Source: Bactrocera neohumeralis | Taxonomy: Eukaryota > Arthropoda > Insecta > Diptera > Tephritidae | Direction of reading: 5' to 3' | Assembly (NCBI RefSeq): GCF_024586455.1 | Contig: NW_026089624.1 | Location: forward strand, 25,934,069-25,998,068 | DNA length: 64,000 nucleotides | Part shown: positions 52,679-62,787 of the stretch, one piece after another | Layout: the number at the start of each line of letters is the position of its first letter | Numbering within the stretch: the stretch's first letter is position 1 | Made by a program: the position numbers and the translations under genes | The notes under the pieces: generated by a model | The model's input: only the letters and a program-made list of their open reading frames with translations | The model's database searches: none | Told to the model about the DNA's origin: nothing

Positions 52679-53097
52679 AATTACGATATGATATGTAATT
52701 TAGCGGAAATTACATATCTTTCGTTTGAATAATAAAACTCCGGCGAATTTACCGTACTGTGCGGCTTGCCGTCCAGTTTATTAATAATTATTTTATTCTT
52801 TATAAGAATCTTATTTGCTAAATTTACCTGAAGCCGTTGTGCTGACTTGACATTCCTCAGCATCAACGACCCGGCATATCTTGAATATCTTAATCTTAAA
52901 TAACAGTGGCATTTGATTTCATTTTTAAAGGAATTTAATGCTTGCTTATGAATATTTCTATATTTATGTATTTTGCAATTTAATATGTATGTATGTAGTT
53001 GAATCTGAAGATTCAACTTACATTTTAGAGGAATGAAAATTAGAAAATACTTGTCTTTTTTGGTTTGAAAGTGGTGGAGTCGTTTGACGACGCAACT
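52679..53097 (-). repeat. 3' LTR of the provirus
   Basis: About 419 bp. Next to it, inside the element, is the purine tract GCTGGGGG (minus strand, 53105-53098). The env frame ends 57 bp inside this LTR (stop at 53040), a layout known in errantiviruses. It is almost identical to the split copy at 58667/62183. Confidence 0.9.
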
Positions 53098-53708
53098 CCC
53101 CCAGCGTTACTGTTTGAACTCTCCTGAGTTCTTGTATTTACAATTTTTATTTTTGTTGTTTTTTTCTTTAATATTATTACTAGGATTGCTACTACTACCA
53201 TTACAATGATTATCAATGTTATATTAATACCATATGATACATTTTTATGGTATTTTAATTCTGCAATTTCTTCTATGTTTTCTATATTTTTTATTGCAAT
53301 ATCATTGAATGTTAATTTTGGTGTGTAGCTTTGGTTTAATTTTTCGGCAGGGTATATAATTCTATGAATATATTCTGTTTTATTATTTTTAAATTCTTGT
53401 TTTAAAATTTCCATTTTACAATTTACAAATTTGATTATATAGTTATTTTTTAATACAATTTTTCTGTCATCGCAGTTTTGTTTTATTACATCATTTTTTG
53501 CAATTCTTATTAATATTGTGTCATCGCTTATTTCTTGTATTGATGTTTTGTTATTATATTTAAATTCGCAAGTATTTGAAAATATGCAGCTTTTACTCAA
53601 TTTTAGATTTTTAAATGCTTTATTTTCTACATAATCAAAATAGTGTTCGCCAATTTTTATAACGAATTTTTCTTTTTCAATAATTTGTAATTTATTTCTA
53701 TTTGGCAT
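53040..53708 (-). pseudogene. env: Errantivirus-like env, C-terminal part
   Basis: Open frame of 222 codons. It contains several Cys (KSCIFSNTCEF) and a long hydrophobic transmembrane segment (INITLIIIVMVVVAILVIIL) near residue 180. A Lys-rich cytoplasmic tail follows, ending in the LTR. It is separated from the upstream env frame by a break between 53708 and 53798, so one continuous envelope protein is not encoded. Envelope of the insect retrovirus type (fusion-protein-like). Confidence 0.8.
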
Positions 53709-53797
53709 TGGGGTTATTAATTGAATCTTAGTTTGAAAAAATGTTCTTGGTATCTGAATTGCAAATATTATTGTATCGATTCTGTATACTTCTACTC

Positions 53798-54538
53798 CTA
53801 CTTTGGTAATTTTATTTTGTAAAAATCAATCTCGTATTTTTCAATTTCTTCCCTAGTTAACATACTTGGATGTACCATATTGTATTTAGCCGCCGCTATA
53901 TTATTTTGTATTTCTTGAACTTTACTTTCTATGAATTTTAATTTATTCATTTCATCATTATACAAAATTTTACTTTCAATTCTATTTTCCTCTTTGTTTA
54001 TTATATTTAAAGTTTCTATTATTTGTTTCCTATCTGATTCCATAGTTCCTTTTAATAAGTTTAGTGATCTATTTAAAAGTTCATTAATTACTATTTGTTT
54101 ATTTAAATTTACAATGGCATTATGGCCATTTTCTTCAATAATTTTTAAATGGTTCAAAATGTCTTGTCTGTCATCATCATCCATGACTCCAAACATCCAT
54201 TTATATGCTATTCCTCCTATATTTATCAAGCCTCTTTTATTTCTCTTTTTGATATTCGGTGTGATAGATGTGATTTTTGCTTTAATATTTTTTATTTCAT
54301 CAAACAAAATTTGTTTATTTTCAATATTTAGTTTTTCAATATTTTCTTTAACCTGATCAACTATGTCTGCTATCTTGTTCGGATTTATAGTATGTATAAC
54401 TGTACTTATTTCGTTAACTATTTCTATGTCCGCAGTTTGTATAATTGTATACCCCGCATCTTCTATTATTGGTGTAATTTGCAAAAGTGCTTTCACCAAT
54501 GATATGATTATTGTTAAAAAAATAATTATTATCGTCAT
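53798..54538 (-). pseudogene. env: Errantivirus-like env, N-terminal part
   Basis: 246 codons from ATG 54538. A hydrophobic start (TIIIIFLTIIISLVKALL) acts as signal peptide. At about residue 98 KKRNKR is a furin-type cleavage site followed by GLINIGGIAYKWMFGVM, a Gly/hydrophobic fusion-peptide-like stretch, and DDDDR. A coiled-coil region follows. These are the elements of an insect errantivirus envelope. Ends at 53798 (LPK, stop), where the frame breaks. Confidence 0.85.
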
Positions 54539-54596
54539 CTGTAAAAGTAAAAATGTATAAGGTTTTAGGTTTTGATTTAAAAAAAACTTAAATTGG

Positions 54597-54672
54597 ATTT
54601 TAGTCGCCTCTTACGACAGACATCTCTTACCATGGGTATATTCTAGAAAGACCCCTTACCCACTGGGGTAAA
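54597..54672 (-). other. Insert-like block between pol and env
   Basis: On the plus strand TTAGTCGCCTCTTACGACAG, then CCATGGGTATATTCTAG and CCCCTTACCCACTGGGG. It is GC-richer than its AT-rich surroundings and belongs to neither reading frame. I recall similar CTGTCGTAAGAGGCGACTAA strings from repeated insect DNA but cannot name the family. Confidence 0.4.
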
Positions 54673-54679
54673 AAAAAAA

Positions 54680-54958
54680 TCATGTTTTAAAATCACCATT
54701 AAATGCCCTTAGACTGAATGAATCGTCATCATTCTCATTTGGATTTTCTATGTTTGCCAATTTCATTGGTCTTTTTATATTTGCCGGATGGACGTTTTGT
54801 AAGGGAAATATTCTGAAATATGGTTGATCCTTATGCCGTACTCTTTTGTAGTTTTTAATCGGTCCTGTTTGTCTGTTTTCTATATATTCTTCTCTGTTTT
54901 GATTTAATTTGGCTATTGTTTTCTGTTTTACTGTATTTATTCTATCCTTGGAAAACAT
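54680..54958 (-). pseudogene. Integrase C-terminal tail of the provirus
   Basis: 92-codon frame: KDRINTVKQKTIAKLNQNRE, GPIKNYKRVRHKDQPYFRIF. This is the linker and basic tail that normally follow a gypsy integrase core. A frame break at 54960-55010 separates it from the core. Confidence 0.75.
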
Positions 54959-55010
54959 TTGATAGTTGAGTGGTACCTATTGTTATAGTTGCATATAACG
55001 ATTTGTATCC

Positions 55011-55823
55011 TCATTTCTGTTGAAAGGTTGAAAGACTAGAGTCCTCAATTCCTGTTAGTTTTTCCAACAAGGTTGAGTGTAGTCTCTCAATGTCTGCATT
55101 TCCTGTATGGCTATTTGGTTTTGTGTGATGGACTTCTACATTTTCGGCATTTAAATATTGTATTAATTGTTCTGCTCTAAACTCATTATCCATTATAATT
55201 TTTTTAGGTTTACCGAATTTCGCAAAATGTTCCATAATTATTGTCTTTTTAGCTCTCCAGTTTCTGTCTGTTATTCTGTAAGCTGCTGCGAATTTTGTTA
55301 ATTTATCAATTACTGTTACAAATGATTGCTTATTGAAATGAAATATATCTACATGAAGTATCTCATTTTTATTGGTTGGAGTTTCAGTTAGGTGAAATTT
55401 AGGTTTAATGGGTTTCCTATCGTATTTGATTTGTTGGCATTTTTGGCAATTATTTATTATTAATTGTATTTCTTCTTTGAATTTTGGAAAATATATTTTA
55501 TCTTTTAATGTATTATAGGTTTCATTTATGCCACTATGCATAGATTCTTTTGTATGATATAGTGATATTTGCTTATGTAGTTCTTCTTCTTCTTTTATTT
55601 CTGAGGCTCTTTTTATGCATTTTATAAATTTTAAACTTCTATCTTGAGCAAACATTTCAATAAGCAGTTTCTGTATTTTATGGTAATCTGCTTCAGATAC
55701 TTCTGAAAATATTCCTACAATTCCGTTTCCTTTTATATATTTTTTTAATGTTTCCTTGTTCTCTTCTCCCAATTCATCCATTGGGTTTATTTCAATTATT
55801 TTTCTTCCATGGAGCCTTTGCAT
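55011..55823 (-). pseudogene. pol: Integrase core of the provirus
   Basis: 270 codons. Zinc finger: YHTKESMHSG and INNCQKCQQIKYDRKP. Catalytic triad: ILHVDIFHFNK (Asp), KIIMDNEFRAEQL (Asp) and TGNADIERLHSTL (Glu). An intact integrase domain, but frame breaks on both sides isolate it from reverse transcriptase and tail. Confidence 0.9.
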
Positions 55824-55877
55824 TTGCTGTTTGTGTCTATATGTTAATATAATTTGAATTTTATATTTATTAACAAT

Positions 55878-57180
55878 TTATTCTTTAATTGGAAAGTGTT
55901 CAAGCAGTTCTTCATCTGCTGAATGAATTGTTTCCGACAATTCTAAGTTTGATTCATTGTCGTTACCTTCTTTTATTTTTGGTGAGTTTTCAATTCGACT
56001 CAAGAAATCAGCTACAACATTATTTTTTCCATTTAAATATTCTATTTCAAAGTTGTATTCTTGCAATTTCAATAACCATCTCTGATGGCGTTGAGAAAAT
56101 TCTTTTCCTTTATATTTATTAACAAGATATTTGATCGGACAGTGATCGGACAGTGATCGGTTATTATTTTAAATTTATTGCCATATATATATGGTCGAAA
56201 ATATGTAATAGAGAAAATTACCGCTAAAAATTCTTTGTCTGTAGTTGAATATTTTTGCTCATGATTATTTAGAGTTCTTGAAATATAGCATACTGGTTGG
56301 CCTTGCTGTGAAAGCACTGCTCCAATAGCATAGTCACTAGCATCAGTTGTGATACTGAATTCTTTGTCGTACTCTGGGAATTTGCGAGTTGGGCGAGATG
56401 AAATGAGTGCTTTTAAATTTTCAAAGCTTTCAATATATTGTGGATCTTTAGAGTTTATTTTATTGCCCTTTTTCAAATATTTTATCATGTGGTAAGCTAT
56501 TTTAGAATAATCTTTTATGAATTTTCGATAATATCCTGTTGCTCCTAAAAATCCTTTTAACTGTTTCTCAGTTTTTGGTATTGGTAGCTTTTGAATTGCT
56601 ATAATTTTATCTGTATTAGGCTTGATGCCTTCTTTTGTTAAAATGTGTCCTAGGAATGTAGTTTCTCTTTGAAGAAAACTGCATTTATCTGCCTGTATTT
56701 TTAATTTATTCTCTTGCAGTTTCAAAAAAATTTTTTTTAATGAGTTTATGTGCTCTTCTAATGAAGTTGAAAAAATTAATACGTCATCTAAATATGCGAC
56801 ACATATTTTATTTATATATTCCCTCAATATGTCATTCATAAATCTCTGAAAAGTAGCTGGGACATTTTTCAACCCGAAAGGCATTCGGACGTATTCATAT
56901 AGTCCTGCCGGAGTGACAAAAGCTGTTTTCTGGATGTCCCTTTCTGCCATTAAAATCTGATGGTAACCTTTTGCTAGATCTATGGTGCTAAAGTACTGTG
57001 CTTTGCCCAATTTATCTCTTATTCCTTCGATATTCGGTAGAGGATACTTATCGTCTACAGTCAATTGGTTTAACCTCCTATAATCAACCACACGCCTGAA
57101 TTTTTGTATTCCTGAATTATCTATCTTTTTCTGTATTATTAGAATAGGTGAGCTATATCTACTGTGACGTTTTCTAATTA
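55878..57180 (-). pseudogene. pol: Reverse transcriptase and RNase H of the provirus
   Basis: The frame at 56069-57091 has VDYRRLNQLTVDDKYPLPNI, YFSTIDLAKGYHQILM and VAYLDDVLIFS (YLDD catalytic box), GATGYYRKFIKDYSK, and RNase H TTDASDYAIGAVLSQQ with EQKYSTTDKE. At 56133-56160 an 11-bp duplication (GATCGGACAGT twice in tandem) shifts the frame. RNase H resumes at 55878-56072 with YNFEIEYLNGKNNVVADFLS. Upstream of 57091 the N-terminal palm is damaged. Confidence 0.92.
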
Positions 57181-57549
57181 GATAAGTTTATTGAAATGCT
57201 TTAATAATTTTTTCGATTTCCTTTTTCTCATTTGATTTTAAACGATCAAGGTTGATGTTCTTTACTTCACTTATATCTAATGAATAAACTTGCTCTTGCA
57301 TAGTTTTGATATAGAATGGAAGATTCACACCATTTTTCAAAATTATTGTCATTTTTTCGATATATAGATAAGTTTATTGAAAGGCTTTAATAATTTTTTC
57401 GATTTCCTTTTTCTCATTTGATTTTAAATGATCAAGGTTGATGTTCTTTACTTCACTTATATCTAATGAATAAACTTGCTCTTGCATAGTTTTCATATAG
57501 AATGGAAGATTCACACCATTTTTCAAAATTATTATAATTTTTTCGATAT
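57178..57549 (-). repeat. 186-bp tandem duplication upstream of reverse transcriptase
   Basis: 57178-57363 and 57364-57549 are almost identical (GATAAGTTTATTGAAA at 57181 and 57367). The duplicated block is the connection between protease and reverse transcriptase, so the frame cannot be continuous here. Confidence 0.9.
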
Positions 57550-57660
57550 CAATGGTTTTAACGTTTTTTAAAAAAAGGTATCATTTCCTATTAACAAATC
57601 ATATGGTTTATTAAAAATTACCGTAAAGTTCTACAAATTTCGAGCTACATAGATACAATT
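57550..57660 (-). pseudogene. Protease relic of the provirus
   Basis: Minus-strand frame fragment with NKPYDLLIGNDTFF, the C-terminal part of a gypsy retropepsin. The catalytic DTG part is not visible. Confidence 0.55.
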
Positions 57661-58649
57661 CCAAGGAATTTTGTTTCAATTGAGGTGTCTTATTTAAAAT
57701 TTCATAAATATTTAAGATACATACAATATTTTATTAATTTTTATTGAAGTCAGCACTTTTGCCACCTTCGCTCACTTAAATAGCGATTACATATTTCCAG
57801 TAGCATTAAGGATTTCGGATTTCACTTAACCCTCTCGTTCGAAAAGCAATAGGTGTGTTCGACCTGCTTCTATCCGTCTATTAATGAAATTATCACATTC
57901 ACACTCGAATATGGCATTTCGTTGCCATAAACGTAATTCTTCCGTATTCATTTGAAAATTTGTTTCAGGTAGAGGTGCAAACAATAAATCTATAATTTAT
58001 TTCATGTACTTATATAGTGCTATAACTTTACACACATAATCTAAGTACGCAATTTTATATTTTAAAGAAATTTTAACAAATTAACTTCTGTATCTACTGC
58101 TGCTTTTTGTTTTTCTTTTCTCGTTTGTTCGTTTCTTTTTCTAATGGTATTGTTTTTGAATTGATTGAAACATTTAGTGAGTATAATTTCTGTGTTAACT
58201 TTTTTTTTGTTTTACAAAGAAAGTAATGGCTTCAAATAAAACTACTACTTAAATTACTAAATTATTAATTGAATATTATTTTACCTTGCTCTTGGTGCTG
58301 CTGTTGTTTTTGTTTTGTTGTTACTGTTACTGGCGTCGTTGTTGTTGTTAATGTTGTTACTGTTTTTTTTGCTGCCGTTGTTACTGTTATTGTTGTTGCT
58401 TTTGTTAATGTTGTTGTTGTTGCTTCCGTTAATGTTGTTGTTGCTGCTGATGCTTTTTATTTTTTTTTTGCAACTTTCATTTATTTAGCAAAGTTTATTA
58501 ATAATTTATTTTCAATTTATTTATTTAGCGTATTTTATATAGTTTAATTTACTTCATAATATTTCATTTATTTAGTAAAAGTTTGAGAATACTTTTGCTT
58601 TCAACGCACTAAAATTGTTACGATGTATAGTAGAAAAATGGGGAACACC
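57661..58649 (-). other. Deleted gag region and leader with (GTT)n-like stretch
   Basis: No capsid is found. A 41-codon minus frame at 57826-57951 (MNTEELRLWQRNAIFECECD...) may be the gag start. 58290-58455 is an imperfect GTTGTT/GTTACT repeat (CAA/AAC on the minus strand), like the leader of the other errantivirus-like element at 38010. Confidence 0.5.
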
Positions 58650-58667
58650 GAATTACCGACTGCGCCA
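58650..58667 (-). promoter_or_regulatory. Primer-binding site of the provirus
   Basis: Minus strand TGGCGCAGTCGGTAATTC immediately behind the LTR end. TGGCGCAGTCGGTA is the class complementary to a tRNA-Ser 3' end, used by several errantiviruses (for example 17.6 and 297). Confidence 0.8.
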
Positions 58668-58976
58668 ATTACGATATGATATGTAATTTATCGGAAATTA
58701 CATATCTTTCGTTTGAATAATAAAACTCCGGCTAATTTACCGTACTGTGCGGCTTGCTGTCCAGTTTATTATTAATTATTTTATTCTTTATAAAAATCTT
58801 ATTTGCTAAATTTACCTGAAGCCGTTGTGCTGACTTGACATTCCTCAGCATCAACGACCCGGCATATCTTAAATATCTTAATCTAAATAACAGTGGCATT
58901 TGATTTCATTTTTAAAGGAATTTAATGCTTCTTCTTCTAAATTGGCGTAGACACCGCTTAAGCGATTATAGCCGAG

Positions 58977-59369
58977 TTAACAACAGCGCGCCAGTCGTTT
59001 CTTCTTTTCGCTACGTGGCGCCAATTGGATATTCCAAGCGAAGCCAGGTCCTTCTCCACTTGGTCCTTCCAACGAGTGGAGGTCTTCCTCTTCCTCTGCT
59101 TCCCCGGCGGGTACTGCGTCGAATATTTTCAGAGCTGGAGTGTTTTCGTCCATCCGGACAACATGACCTAGCCAGCGTAGCCGCTGTCTTTTAATTCGCT
59201 GAACTATGTCGATGTCGTCGTATATCTCGTACAGCTCATCGTTCCATCGAATGCGGTATTCGCCGTGGCTAACGCGCAAAGGACCGATAAATCTTTCGCA
59301 GAACTTTTCTTTCGAAAACTCGCAACGTCGACTCATCCGTTGTTGACATCGTCCAAGACTCTGCACCAT
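58977..59369 (-). pseudogene. LINE C-terminal domain
   Basis: Frame following the reverse transcriptase: GEYRIRWNDELYEIYDDIDI, VQRIKRQRLRWLGHVVRM, then an acidic EAEEEEDL stretch and KKKR end. The RLRWLGHVxRM block is usual at the end of RTE-like LINE proteins. A frame change near 59340 separates it from the palm. Confidence 0.85.
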
Positions 59370-60286
59370 ACAGCAGGACGGGAATTATGAGTGACTTTTG
59401 TTTGTCGAGAAAGGACTTTGCTTCTCAATTGCCTACTCAGTCCGAAGTAGCACCTGTTGGCAAGAGTTATCCTGCGTTGGATTTCTAGGCTGACATTGTT
59501 GGTGGTGTTTACGCTGGTTCCAAGATAGACGAAATTATCTACGACTTCAAAGTTATGACTGTCAACAGTGACGTGAGAGCCAAGTCGCGAATGCGACGAC
59601 TGTTTGTTTGATGACAGGAGATATTTCGTCTTGCCCTCGTTCACTGCCAGACCCATTTTCTGTGCTTCCTTGTCCAGCCTGGAGAAAGCAGAACTAACGG
59701 CGCGGGTGTTGAGGCCGATGATATCAATATCATCGGCATACGCCAACAGCTGTACACTCTTATAGAAGATGGTACCTTCTCTGTTTAGTTCTGCGGCTCG
59801 AACTATTTTCTCCAAAAGCAGGTTGAAAAAGTCGCACGATAGGGAATCGCCTTGTCTGAAACCTCGTTTGGTATCGAACGGCTCGGAGAGGTCCTTCCCG
59901 ATCCTGACGGAGCTTTTGGTGTTACTCAACGTCAGTTTACACAGCCGTATTAGTTTTGCGGGGATACCAAATTCAGACATCGCGGCATAAAGGCAGCTCC
60001 TTTTCGTGCTGTCGAAAGCAGCTTTGAAATCGACGAAGAGGTGGTGTGTGTCGATTCTCCTTTCACGGGTCTTTTCCAAGATTTGGCGCATGATGAATAT
60101 CTGGTCGGTTGTTGATTTGCCAGGTCTAAAGCCACACTGATAAGGTTCAATCAGTTTGTTGACGGTGGGCTTTAATCTATCACACAATACGCTCGATAGA
60201 ACCTTATATGCGATGTTGAGGAGGCTAATCCCACGGTAGTTGGCGCAGATTGTGGGGTCTCCTGTTTTATGGATTGGGCATAGCAC
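59333..60286 (-). CDS. LINE reverse transcriptase
   Basis: 317 codons. LLNIAYKVLSSVLCDRLKP, EPYQCGFRPGKSTTDQIFIM, THHLFVDFKAAFDSTKR (first Asp), GFRQGDSLSCDFFNLLLEKI and LLAYADDIDIIG (YADD box), then VYLGTSVNTTNNVSLEIQRR. All palm motifs are in one frame. The upstream end at 60286 is a frame change (the endonuclease frame and linker are at 60601-62171). Confidence 0.92.
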   Translation of the reverse strand: MLCPIHKTGDPTICANYRGISLLNIAYKVLSSVLCDRLKPTVNKLIEPYQCGFRPGKSTTDQIFIMRQILEKTRERRIDTHHLFVDFKAAFDSTKRSCLYAAMSEFGIPAKLIRLCKLTLSNTKSSVRIGKDLSEPFDTKRGFRQGDSLSCDFFNLLLEKIVRAAELNREGTIFYKSVQLLAYADDIDIIGLNTRAVSSAFSRLDKEAQKMGLAVNEGKTKYLLSSNKQSSHSRLGSHVTVDSHNFEVVDNFVYLGTSVNTTNNVSLEIQRRITLANRCYFGLSRQLRSKVLSRQTKVTHNSRPAVWCRVLDDVNNG

Positions 60287-60900
60287 ACTTAAATTTCAAT
60301 CGCTGGGCATGCTTTCGTCCGACCATATTTTACAAAGAAGCTGATGCATGCTCCTTATCAGTTCTTCGCCGCCGTGTTTGAATAGCTCGGCCGGTAATCC
60401 GTCGGCCCCTGCCGCTTTGTTGTTCTTCAGACGAGCAATTGCTATTCGAACTTCTTCATGGTCGGGTAATGGAACGTCTGCTCCATCGTCATCGATTGGG
60501 GAATCGGGTTCTCCTTCTCCTGGTGTTGTGCGTTCACTGCCATTCAGCAGGCTGGAGAAGTGTTCCCTCCATAATTTAAGTATGCTCTGGGCATCAGTGA
60601 CTAGATCACCTTTGGGGTTCTACAGGAATACGCTCCGGTCTTGAAACCTTCCGTAAGCCGCCGCATTTTTTCGTAGAATTTTCGAGCATTACCCCTGTCG
60701 GCCAGCTTATCAAGCTCTTCGTACTCACGCATTTCAGCCTCTTTCTTCTTCTGTCTACAAATGCGTCTCGCTTCCCTCTTCAACTCTCGGTATCTATCCC
60801 ATCCCGCACGTGTAGTGGTCGATCGTAACGTTGCGAGGTAGGCAGTCTGTTTTCTCTCCGCTGCGACACGGCACTCCTCGTCGTACCAGCTGTTCTTTTG
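60287..60900 (-). pseudogene. LINE linker between endonuclease and reverse transcriptase
   Basis: The minus frame at 60601-60903 (NSWYDEECRVAAERKQTAYL, YRELKREARRICRQKKKEAE) is the basic linker usual in RTE-like LINEs. A break near 60620 and another near 60290 interrupt it; 60290-60600 still has coding character (AAGADGLPAELFKHGG on the minus strand). Confidence 0.8.
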
Positions 60901-62171
60901 CACTTTCCGAAAACCAATGGTTTCGGTTGCAGCTGTACGTAAGGAGTTTGAAATGCCGTCCCACAGTTCCTTATACCGAGTTGTTGACGAGTGCTCTCAG
61001 AGAGCAGGAGTGCAAGCCGAGTAGAAAATCGTTCGGCTGTCTGTTGTGATTGCAGCTTCTCGACGTCGAACCTTCCTTGTGTTTGGTGGCGCGCGTTTTT
61101 TGCTGCACAGAGGCGGGTGCGAATCTTAGCTGCAACAAGATAGTGGTCCGAGTCGATGTTAGGACCTCGGAGCGCACGCACATCTAAAACACTGGAGCCG
61201 TGTCTTCCGTCTATCACAACATGATCGATCTGGTTTGTAGTTTTTCGATCCGGAGACAGCCAGGTAGCTTGATGAATCTTCTTATGCTGGAATCTAGTAC
61301 TACAGATAACCATATTTCGGGCCCCGGCGAAGTCAATCAGCCTCAACCCATTTGGGGATGTTTCGTCGTGGAGGCTGAATTTACCGACCGTAGTGCCAAA
61401 TATACCTTCTTTGCCCACCCTGGCGTTAAAGTCGCCAAGCACGATTTTGACATCGTGGCGGGGGCAGCTCTCATAAGCGCGCTCCAAGCGCTCATAGAAG
61501 GCATCTTTGGTCACATCGTCCTTCTCTTCCGTCGGGGCGTGGGCGCAAATCAGCGATATGTTGAAGAACCTCGCTTTGATGCGGATTGTGGCTAGACGTT
61601 CATTCACCGCAGTGAATGATAGTACTCGGCGACGGAGTCTCTCTCCCACCACAAATCCTACACCAAACTTGCGCTCCTTTATATGGCCACTGTAGTAAAT
61701 GTCACAAGGACCTACTCGTCTCTGTCCTTGTCCCGTCCATCGCATTTCTTGGACGGCGGTGATGTCAGCCTTTGTCTTTACGAGGACATCAACCAGCTGG
61801 GCAGCGGCACCTTCCCAATTAAGGGACCGGACATTCCAGGTGCATGCCCTCAATTCGTAGTCCTTATTTCGTTTGCCATGGTCGTCATCAAAAGGGGGGT
61901 CTCTCATCCGAGGCTGGTTGTAGCTCTTCACTGGGGGTGTTTTACGTGGCGGGTCCCAAACCCAGCGCACAACCCTTGTAGGAATGTTTCGCCTTCTCAC
62001 TTTAGCTCGCCTTCGAACGGATGTTCTTAGGCTACCAGAGGATACTTGGTCAAAGACCGGAAGTAGTGAGCTGCTTGAGCCATGTGTAAAAGAATCGTTT
62101 CTGGCCACTCCCAAGTGAATGGCGATCAGAGAACTTTCCTCACTTGCGTGAACTTCTACACTTGACTCCAT
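60780..62171 (-). CDS. LINE apurinic-type endonuclease
   Basis: 463 codons. ATG 62171 (MESSVEVHASEESSLIAIHL). Basic segment RRRAKVRRRNIPTRVVR. Endonuclease: LRACTWNVRSLNWEG (Asn), ADITAVQEMRWTGQG (Glu), LICAHAPTE, VKIVLGDFNARVGKEG (Asp/Asn), TNQIDHVVIDGRH (Asp) and NIDSDHYLVAAKI (Asp-His). All catalytic residues are present. It nicks target DNA for target-primed reverse transcription. It ends in a shifted frame at about 60780. Confidence 0.92.
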   Translation of the reverse strand: MESSVEVHASEESSLIAIHLGVARNDSFTHGSSSSLLPVFDQVSSGSLRTSVRRRAKVRRRNIPTRVVRWVWDPPRKTPPVKSYNQPRMRDPPFDDDHGKRNKDYELRACTWNVRSLNWEGAAAQLVDVLVKTKADITAVQEMRWTGQGQRRVGPCDIYYSGHIKERKFGVGFVVGERLRRRVLSFTAVNERLATIRIKARFFNISLICAHAPTEEKDDVTKDAFYERLERAYESCPRHDVKIVLGDFNARVGKEGIFGTTVGKFSLHDETSPNGLRLIDFAGARNMVICSTRFQHKKIHQATWLSPDRKTTNQIDHVVIDGRHGSSVLDVRALRGPNIDSDHYLVAAKIRTRLCAAKNARHQTQGRFDVEKLQSQQTAERFSTRLALLLSESTRQQLGIRNCGTAFQTPYVQLQPKPLVFGKCKRTAGTTRSAVSQRRENRLPTSQRYDRPLHVRDGIDTES

Positions 62172-62182
62172 CCTCCAATGCT

Positions 62183-62340
62183 AATGCTTGCTTATGAATA
62201 TTTCCTTATTTATGTATTTTGCAATTTAATATGTATGTATGTAGTTGAATCTGAAGATTCAACTTACATTTTAGAGGAATAAAAATTAGAAAATACTTGT
62301 TTTTTTTGGTTTGAAAGTGGTGGAGTCGTTTGACGAAACT
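62183..62340 (-). repeat. 5' LTR of the provirus, outer part
   Basis: Continues the LTR broken at 58930. It matches 52930-53097 (for example TTTGAAAGTGGTGGAGTCG). It ends AACT at 62340, i.e. AGTT at the minus-strand LTR start. Lacks CGC present at 53091-53093. Confidence 0.9.
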
Positions 62341-62344
62341 CGGG

Positions 62345-62787
62345 TGTGCATAGCGGTTTAGCGAAATTAATGCGATCGCGAGTGGGAGGGTCGGTGACCG
62401 CGAGTGTTTTTATGCGGTTACACATTTTTGCGCAATTTTGTGCATTTTTGTGTGCCAAATTGTCGCGAGTAGCGGTAAGTAATTTTTATAATTACTATTG
62501 TTTATACGGACAACGTGGTCATCCACGTTGTTGTTATTGGCGGAAGCTTCGCACGGTTCCAGTGTAGCTCCGTGTTGTTGGTACTCTTGCTGACTGGACT
62601 GCCTGCCGGTAGTTCTGTGCCGAGCATCTGGCGTTTAGTCGGCTCTGTGTCAGAGGAGTCTGGACAGGATTGCCCAAAGGGTGCAAGCGTCTGTCCAACG
62701 TTGGAGACTGTGACTCCTGTGTGGACCATCGGTCGTAAGAGCGCTACCGTTTAGCCCACAGAGCGATTCGGTTCAGCGCCACATCGG
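62345..62787. other. Provirus target region, unassigned
   Basis: GC-richer than the surroundings. Contains an ACAACGTGG-TCAT-CCACGTTGT palindrome at 62510-62531. A plus frame at 62515-62754 has a hydrophobic run (SSVLLVLLLTGLPAGSSV) that could be a signal peptide, but the opposite strand is open as well (62502-62729). I do not call a gene. Confidence 0.3.

Larger units (their letters stand above)
58931..62182 (-). mobile_element. RTE-like LINE, nearly full length, inside the provirus LTR
   Basis: Flanked by AATGCTT (58924-58930 and 62183-62189), a 7-bp target duplication. Removing it restores the LTR exactly as at 52679-53097. The 3' end on the minus strand runs ...GTGTCTACGCCAATTTAG then AAGAAG. 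It carries an endonuclease frame and a reverse transcriptase frame. Two other copies of its 3' part are at 12385 and 62888. Confidence 0.92.
52679..62340 (-). mobile_element. Errantivirus-like provirus, its 5' LTR split by a LINE
   Basis: 3' LTR at 52679-53097; 5' LTR at 58667-58930 plus 62183-62340. Both LTRs start AGTT on the minus strand and end CGTAATT. Order from the right: 5' LTR, primer site, short leader and gag relic, protease relic, pol, env, 3' LTR. Flanks CGCG (left) and CGGG (right) are an imperfect 4-bp duplication. Without the LINE it is about 6.4 kb. Gag is mostly deleted. Confidence 0.88.

Noticed and set aside
53931..54356. 141-codon plus frame with many hydrophobic residues
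   Set aside because: Shadow of the env frame on the minus strand.
58269..58547. Val/Ala-rich 92-codon plus frame
   Set aside because: Same reason: imperfect GTT repeat read as protein.
61200..62030. Plus-strand frames of 115-131 codons
   Set aside because: Antisense to the well-supported LINE endonuclease.
62515..62754. Possible small secreted protein
   Set aside because: Hydrophobic run after the Met, but the opposite strand is equally open, there is no context and a gap follows; listed only as unassigned sequence.
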